NCBI RefSeq assembly: GCF_028476545.1
Contig: NW_026731920.1
Location: 62,001 to 126,000, forward strand
DNA: 64,000 bases
Direction of reading: 5' to 3'
DNA from: Physella acuta
Taxonomy: Eukaryota > Mollusca > Gastropoda > Physidae
A program made the position numbers and the translations under genes. The notes beneath the pieces are model-generated. The model was not told the origin of the DNA, ran no database searches, and saw nothing but the letters and a program-made list of their open reading frames with translations. This document shows, in pieces, positions 57,901-64,000 of this stretch. Numbering within the stretch: position 1 is the first letter of the stretch; the number at the start of each line of letters is the position of its first letter.

Positions 57901-58752
57901 TTTGCAAAGCAGGCCTTGGCAATGTGACCTTGCTTACCGCACTTATAACAAGTTGCTAACTTGAACTTGCACCGATGAGATGCATGGGGACCTTTGCATC
58001 GATGACATTTTTGATAATTATTACTAGATTTAGATCTAGGATTTGAACGAGCAGGCTGTTTAGCATAAGTTGGAATGCTCTGATGGGGTTGATGTTTATT
58101 GACTAACCTGCTGTTTACTGCATGGATCTCTGAAGGTGCTAAAGATCTCGCCGCATCTGATGACTGCTGGAATGACATTGCAAGTTGTATTGCTTTTTCC
58201 AATTTTAGATCTGACTCGAGCAGCAACTTTCTTTGAATATCAGGGCTGTTTACACCTGTCACAAACTTTTCACATAGTCTGTCAGACAGCGTTTCTCCAA
58301 ATTCACAGAATTCACTTAAATGACGTAAAGCAGCAACATATTCTGATATTGACTCGTTTGGTTGACGAGTCCTACTGTCAAATCTAGCTCTACATAAAAA
58401 CTTTGATGGGGTAGGCGCATGGTGGTCTGTTAGTAATTTGCTCAGCTCGTTAAAGCTCTTGGTAGTTAGTCTAGCTGGTGCGCATAAGTCTTTTAGTAGC
58501 CTGAATTGTTGAGGCCCTATGACTGTTAACAAAACAGCTCTCTTTTTGGCTTCTATCGTCACGTCGTTAGCTTCTAGGTAAAAGCTTAACCTCTCTAGGT
58601 AATCTTGAATGATTTCATCATTCGCATCAAATTCTTTTATTTGGCCATACAGCGCCATAATTCTAGAAATAATTAGCTAATAAGCTCTAGCAAACCTCTT
58701 TTTTGCGTAAGTAGGTGCTCTTTCTAGTAGATGTTTATCCTTCGTCGCCAAA

Positions 58753-58964
58753 TGAGGTGGATTGTAATGACTGACGAGAAGCCGCGTTGGTTGTTAACAG
58801 TCTTTATTATGTACAGACGCCATGATGCAAAGAGAGAAGGTGGCCAGAGACAACTATATATAGATAACAACATGTAAGGGACATCACTCAAGATAACAAT
58901 ATAAATATAATACTAATACAGAGAGTGAGTTCCCTTGACCTCACAATTAACTCAATCTATTACA
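58753..58964 (-). repeat. LTR (5' LTR of the gypsy-type element)
   Basis: 212 bp, nearly identical to the left LTR. The inner side (reverse strand ATTTGGCGACGAAGG) is where a primer-binding site is expected. Confidence 0.92.
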
Positions 58965-59639
58965 AATTTAACATTGAAAATTTAATTCCAAGATTTTAAA
59001 AAAAAATCAGCAACTTCAATTAATCTATATAGCTAGATTCTAGATATTCATACTGTAGTACAAGGCCTACTTAGTAGAAATTAAATATGCTATAATTACA
59101 GTATTCTGACTATATCACTCAGAATAAACAGATATGACTAAATAGGCCTAATGACTACTAATGTATATTACATTGTTTTAGAATAATTTCTTTTGCTTTA
59201 CAGTAAGCATGTATTTTCCGTGTCTGTGTACACTATTTAATATTTATTTTTACTGATAATGAAAATATTATTCCACAGATGAAGCATGTTCCACTTGTAA
59301 TAATAAAAAATAATGTCTTGTTTTTTTTGACTTAGGCTAATAAAACAGTTGTGTGGTTTACACTTAAAGTCAGTATCTCAAACCACTTCTCTGGATTAGC
59401 AATTGTGTGCTCTACTGCTTGACCAATGAATCCCAATTTAGAATTTGTAGGTCATTGTAAAAATATATATTGATATATCCTAAATAAATCTTTTATCAAG
59501 TGTTAAGATTTATGTTATTTGTATTGAGTGTTGTTTTAATATGTTCTTTGTGTGTGTGTGTGTTAGTTCAGTGATTTTGGAAAGCTGTAGTGATTGAGGA
59601 AACTAACAGTGTTTAACTTGCAAATTTTATTTAAAGCAA

Positions 59640-59885
59640 AACACACTGGCGCTAGACTGCCATTACTGCTAACCCAAAGTCTCAAGTTGAATTGAGGTTT
59701 AAGTCAGTAAAAAGTCCCTGAGTGCACCCAGCAGTGATGGGTACCTAACTCACGTTATTGAAAGTAAATGTGGATGGGCATATGGCTGACCAAATCATCC
59801 CTTCCTATGCCAAGGTCACAAAAAATAGGTGAACTTTATGTTGTCAGATCCATGGATCAACAGGTTTGAGACTGGAGCTTTACTA
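59640..59885 (+). mobile_element. tRNA-derived SINE (family 1), diverged, + orientation
   Basis: Head GCGCTAGACTGCCATTACTG, middle AGTGATGGGTACCTAACTCA and tail-side TATGCCAAGGTCACA match the family; the B box is decayed. Confidence 0.75.
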
Positions 59886-60823
59886 CCATACAACTCTCAC
59901 TATTGTTTACAATATTTTCATAAACTTACATTACAAATACAATAAAAAAAAGAAATTCAACATAAAATGAATGAGAAAAATTCAATATTTAGATAAATTT
60001 ATCATTTATTTAATATTTATTACTTTCCAGTAATTGCAGGGGATTTTTTTTTCTTGCATCAAATATTGTTCTTCATAAAGTGCAGTCTTAGATGAAATCT
60101 TCATTATAACATACATTTTGATTTCATGTTTTGTTGATAGTCTTGGTTGAGGTTTCCTGGAAATTGTGTAGGCTTCTTTCTAGAGGTCTATATGCACTGA
60201 TTTAATTCAGGTAATCTGAAAAATAGATGTACACACAATATTTATGCTTAGAATTTTCTCTTATAATTATAGTTTACATTTTTATACATAATCAAAATTT
60301 TAAATAAAATTGAAACTAAAACTAGCCATTAAATCTATAATTACTTTAGGTCAATATATATTGAGCATTAAGCCTAGATTCTATAACTAAATCTAAACTC
60401 TAGATCTAATAACCAGGGTACAAAGCCTAATAAATAAGTGGATATAGATACATTTTGCTACATTGCATACTAGATCTAGATTGTGGGCTAGAGTAATAAG
60501 TGTATGTTACAATATTTACTGACACTAAGTCCTAGACATAATTTCTAAATTAATGTGTAGATTGTTACTACAACTCACACTAGCAATGCTACAGTCACTG
60601 TCTATTACACTAGTGAACTCTACAGTCTACATTTACAACTCTACACACCTTTTAGGCCTTGCCTTAGCTTAGACCCCACTAGACTAGACAGACTGAGATA
60701 GGTAGTAGATCTACTAGACTAGAGTAACTAGATCTAGATAGATTAGATAACTTACAACTATAGCTCTCTACTCTACAAAGTACAAACACACACTACTAGA
60801 ATCTACTAGAATTCAATCTAGAT

Positions 60824-61737
60824 CAGTAGCGTACGCAGGGGGAGCGGCCGCTCCCCCTCTGGCCATTTTCAGCAAAGTGGCGCCTTTTTGGAAACTTTTT
60901 TTAACTCAAAGTTTTAAACAATATTTGTTAAAAAAATATTTTTGGTGGCACATCTATGTAAATCACAAGATTTCTTTTCATGCAGCAATTAAGCATTTTT
61001 GTACTAGTCTAGTAGTGTCTACGTTTACAACACGTATTAACAGCTGCATCAGTTTGCCATTCTAAAAATAACCATTACGATGCATTGCAATGTTTAAAAA
61101 ACCTTTACGGGTAGTACCACTTGGCAAGAGGGGTGTTAAGTTTAAGGCAACTGTATAATGTATTTGCTTACGAATAATTGAATTAGAAAATGTTATACAT
61201 AAAACTTCACACATAATTACTTTATATATACAGTTTGAATCGTGTGATCAATTTAAAAAAATTACAATACAGAAACAAATACAACTGATGTGGCACCTCT
61301 GTTTAAATTTACTAATGAGCAAACTGCGTAGTGGTGGGGAAATTTTGTCAAGGACAACAACGTCATCACGATGAAGTAGTAGTATTCTTACAGTTTGGAC
61401 GGTAGTGATTACGATTACAAATTATATGAAACAGTTACAACCCCCCTCCCTATTTCTGTAATATGTATTTGTGTAATATATATATGTATGTTTAGAACAG
61501 TCATCTAAAAACTGACGCTATGTTCACTCTGAGTTGGTTATCTCTCTACCCCCCCCCCCCCCCCCCACACACACACCTCACCACCGCAATTGTGTAGAGC
61601 GACATTAATGTCACACCTAGGTATACACTGGGTTGGATAATTGACCTAAAGTGACCGTATATAGAACGTGTTAAAAAATTCGGCGCCTTTTTTTTCTCTT
61701 TCGCTCCCCCTGCAACGAAAACCTGGATACGCCTCTG
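60824..61737. mobile_element. 0.9-kb hAT-type element
   Basis: Left end CAGTAGCGTACGCAGGGGGA and right end GGATACGCCTCTG are inverted; inner blocks GGCGCCTTTTT near both ends are shared. Flanks ATCTAGAT and ATCTAGTA agree in six of eight bases. No transposase recognised. Confidence 0.72.
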
Positions 61738-62839
61738 ATCTAGTACATTCTAAATCTAATCAGTGTACTGTCACTTTTTAATTAGAGGGATCAGTATAGT
61801 TAATAAAGTAATAAAGTAGATATAGGCCTACAGATATTATATATTTAGGATCAGGTAGATTTAGATTTTAGATCTATTTTTGTAATATTCTGTCATCGAA
61901 CTTGACGGTCTAGATAAGTGTTTACTGTTTACCAAATCGTTCAGTAGGAGTAATGTCCCCTGGGGCTAGGCTTGCTAGGTCTTACATTAACTTTAAACAA
62001 TAATTAATTTACTTACCGCCACAAAACTTTTCTGTCAGAATTGAATGCAAATACATTACTTCCAAACCGTACGTACACAATAGACTTGGAATTGTGTATA
62101 TGTGTTGCATATTGGGAGTTCATGATGAGTTTAAAATGTTGAAGCGAAGTCAAGAAACAAGCGGCCGCCATGTTTGTTTATCAATGGGAATCATGATCAC
62201 AAAAATTCATTTAGTTTGGAAAATTTAATCTCTCCCTGGCGGAAGTTTTTCCAAAACTTGGAATGGATTAATGAATTAATATTATTAATTATTTCAAAAA
62301 TTATTTTCAATAGTTTATCTTGAATTAAAAAATTCAAAACACATAAAAATCGATATTTAATATTTTGTTTTAATTTTTGACAGCTAAAACATAATTTTAG
62401 CGCTTGCCAATTAATTTATATAATTTTTTGAAAAATAGCATGTTATATAGCAAAGTATTACTGCAACACCCAATTTGACTACTACAGCTTGAATACAAAA
62501 CTACAATTATGCGTACTAATTGTAAAGATAATATTTTAATAAAAAAATCTCTATGTGTAAGGTATGTTTGAATTTAACATTACCTTGCACATCTGTAGAT
62601 CGTTTACTTTTTAAAAATTGTGTGATAATAGTAAATGATTAAATTTTTTTTTATGTAATGTACTGTAGTCTAGTGTAGTGTCCAATTATTTCATCCATCG
62701 ATAATTGTTCTATTTTTGCAAAAACAAAAACATTTCGCTGAGTTATTTTCTAATGAACGTAATCAACAATGCATTTAAAAAAAAATGTATTAATATTTTT
62801 TATAATTATTATTCTAATTTTTTGTTTTTGTTTCTACAG

Positions 62840-63057
62840 CGACCCCTAGTTCTCCTTCCACTCCACCACAGCTCAAAATTGTAAGTACAAATGTCATCAC
62901 GGATGGAGAACCTTACACTGTAACATGTGATTCAGCACGTGCTAATGTTCCAGCTGAGGCTGTTAGTATTTTATCTTTGTGGATAGCATGGACAGATGGT
63001 ACATATGGTCTAACAACGTTTGCAGGATATGCACTGAATCCACCTAATAATTCAACG
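62840..63057 (+). CDS. Duplicated Ig half-domain exon (copy of 44410-44630)
   Basis: The acceptor TTTCTACAG, the phase-1 start, the T-P-S-S-P-S-T-P-P linker and the cysteine strand match the exon at 44410 almost base for base over about 115 bp; then the copies diverge (here W-I-A-W-T-D-G-T-Y-G-L-T-T-F versus I-T-W-T-E-G-T-S-I-P-I-T-F), meeting again at N-S-T before the donor. It ends in phase 0 and needs a partner exon beyond the window. It could be the third Ig domain of the same gene, spliced from 46042, or the start of a paralogous gene. Confidence 0.78.
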
Positions 63058-63246
63058 GTAAGTCTAAAGCAATGTCGGCCCGTGATATTAAAACAAAATA
63101 AACAAGTGTTCAACAATATAATTTTTCCTGGAACTATCAGTGCCCTAGTGATTTAACTTGAAATTAATGTCAAATACAAGGCAAACATATTATTTGTCAA
63201 TTTAATTTTACTTAAATATCTAAGGAAATTTTTGTATACAATAAAG

Positions 63247-63459
63247 AGGGAATCACCTCCCCTGAAATTTCTAGTATATTCCTATATTACACTAATAAGG
63301 ATATCACTTCTAATAAAATTGTGCAATATAAATGTTTTTTACTTTCTCTTATACGAAGTATAAAGGAAGTATTGTAATCGTACAAAAAATCGTTTTAACC
63401 TCCCTGAGTCGTAAAAACAAAGTTTTACAATTTTGTTCGAATGTCTCTGTGTGTGTATG
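63247..63459. repeat. Dispersed repeat, relative of 35,636-36,180
   Basis: AATCACCTCCCCTGAAATTT, CTTTCTCTTATACGAAGTAT and a GTGTGTGTATG segment parallel the other copy. It is cut by the LTR at 63,460. Confidence 0.5.
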
Positions 63460-64000
63460 TGTTATAACTGGGTTCTATATGTGTCCCGCAGCTATGCAGT
63501 GAGAGGGTACAACTACCTGATCCAATACCATCTTTCCATATCACTACCATTTGATTATGTTTAGCTATGCTACAGTATATCTTGAGACACGACGACATCA
63601 ACGCTTACGAAGGATTTGACAGAATGACATCGGTTACTAACTCTATTTATTGCACAATAAGAGATGGACATCGGACAGCTTGAACAAACGATACTACAAC
63701 TAGACAACCTAACTCTAACATAACACGGACAAGACTAACTTCAATCTTCTTCCCCGGCAACAACGGAACTCACACTAAAACGTCACTTTCTTGCGTACCG
63801 CGTCACACACTCACTCGTTCAATATACGGCCGCACCATCAATCATGCGCACCCATTGCCCTAGTCAAACATGCATCATAACATTACCCCCCTCTCCCCTC
63901 AAGCTAATCACATTAGCTTTATTTATTACTTCAATAATACAACATTCTGTTTTACCTAACAATGGCAACTATGGTAGCATTCACACATAGACCTTAAAGA
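63460..64000 (-). mobile_element. LTR element entering from the right edge
   Basis: A 423-bp segment (63460-63882) begins TGTTAT and ends ATAACA, perfect LTR-like inverted tips. Just right of it the reverse strand reads GAGGGGAGAGGGGGGTAA, a polypurine tract. This fits the 3' LTR of a minus-strand LTR retrotransposon (family not known) whose body lies outside the window. State and age cannot be judged from the part seen. Confidence 0.65.

Larger units (their letters stand above)
54747..58964 (-). mobile_element. Ty3/gypsy-type LTR retrotransposon, young
   Basis: Fossil element on the minus strand, bounded by 212-bp LTRs (54747-54958 and 58753-58964) and a 5-bp target duplication AATTT (54742-54746, 58965-58969). 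The LTRs begin TG and end CA, and I see one difference between them, so the insertion is very recent. Reading leftwards from the right LTR the parts are a gag-like region, nucleocapsid zinc knuckles (C-Y-K-C-G-K-Q-G-H), an aspartic protease (L-D-T-G-A-S), reverse transcriptase and RNase H, and finally a pol C-terminal tail (R-R-S-N-R-T). It looks broken, with only a few interruptions. It splits the DNA between the Ig exons and is probably inert by itself. Confidence 0.93.

Overview
The window looks like nuclear DNA of a heterobranch gastropod mollusc, or something close. It is AT-rich and has short to medium GT-AG introns, long (TA)n microsatellites, tRNA-derived SINEs and many small hAT-type transposons. 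The snail assignment is an inference from overall character; I could not run a search. No operons, rRNA or functional tRNA genes were seen.

Region 1 (about 216-34,100, + strand) is one very large gene whose 5' end lies left of the window. I traced 52 exons that all join in frame (about 2,800 residues). They encode a single-pass membrane glycoprotein. In order it has about 15 EGF-like modules, then NIDO, AMOP and VWD domains, an Ig-like/cadherin-like fold, a second array of over 20 EGF-like modules, a SEA-like domain, one transmembrane helix and a tyrosine-rich cytoplasmic tail. NIDO-AMOP-VWD-EGF is the arrangement of MUC4 and related mucin-like proteins. The VWD domain carries a GDPH site and the SEA-like domain a G-S-V-I-V site, both known self-cleavage motifs in their families. 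Several EGF exons have been duplicated, some recently.

Region 2 (about 33,330-44,400) is intergenic or upstream-intron DNA full of repeats: SINEs, a 5'-truncated LINE 3' end with an RNase H domain, three copies of a fold-back MITE with CRE-like TGACGTCA ends, hAT-type MITEs and (TA)n tracts.

Region 3 (44,410-46,042) holds four in-frame exons that make two Ig-like domains. A fifth exon at 62,840-63,057 is a copy of the first one, nearly identical in its 5' half and diverged in its 3' half, and in a phase that would splice directly from 46,042. The intervening 16.8 kb is almost all mobile DNA: a 2.97-kb hAT with an 8-bp target duplication, SINEs, an RTE-like LINE remnant, a tandem GGCGCC-type repeat, several small hATs with 8-bp target duplications, low-complexity CTAGAT tracts and a young Ty3/gypsy LTR element (54,747-58,964).

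The right edge enters a second LTR element. Most host-gene introns also hold identifiable insertions, some nested, so the order of events can be read in several places.
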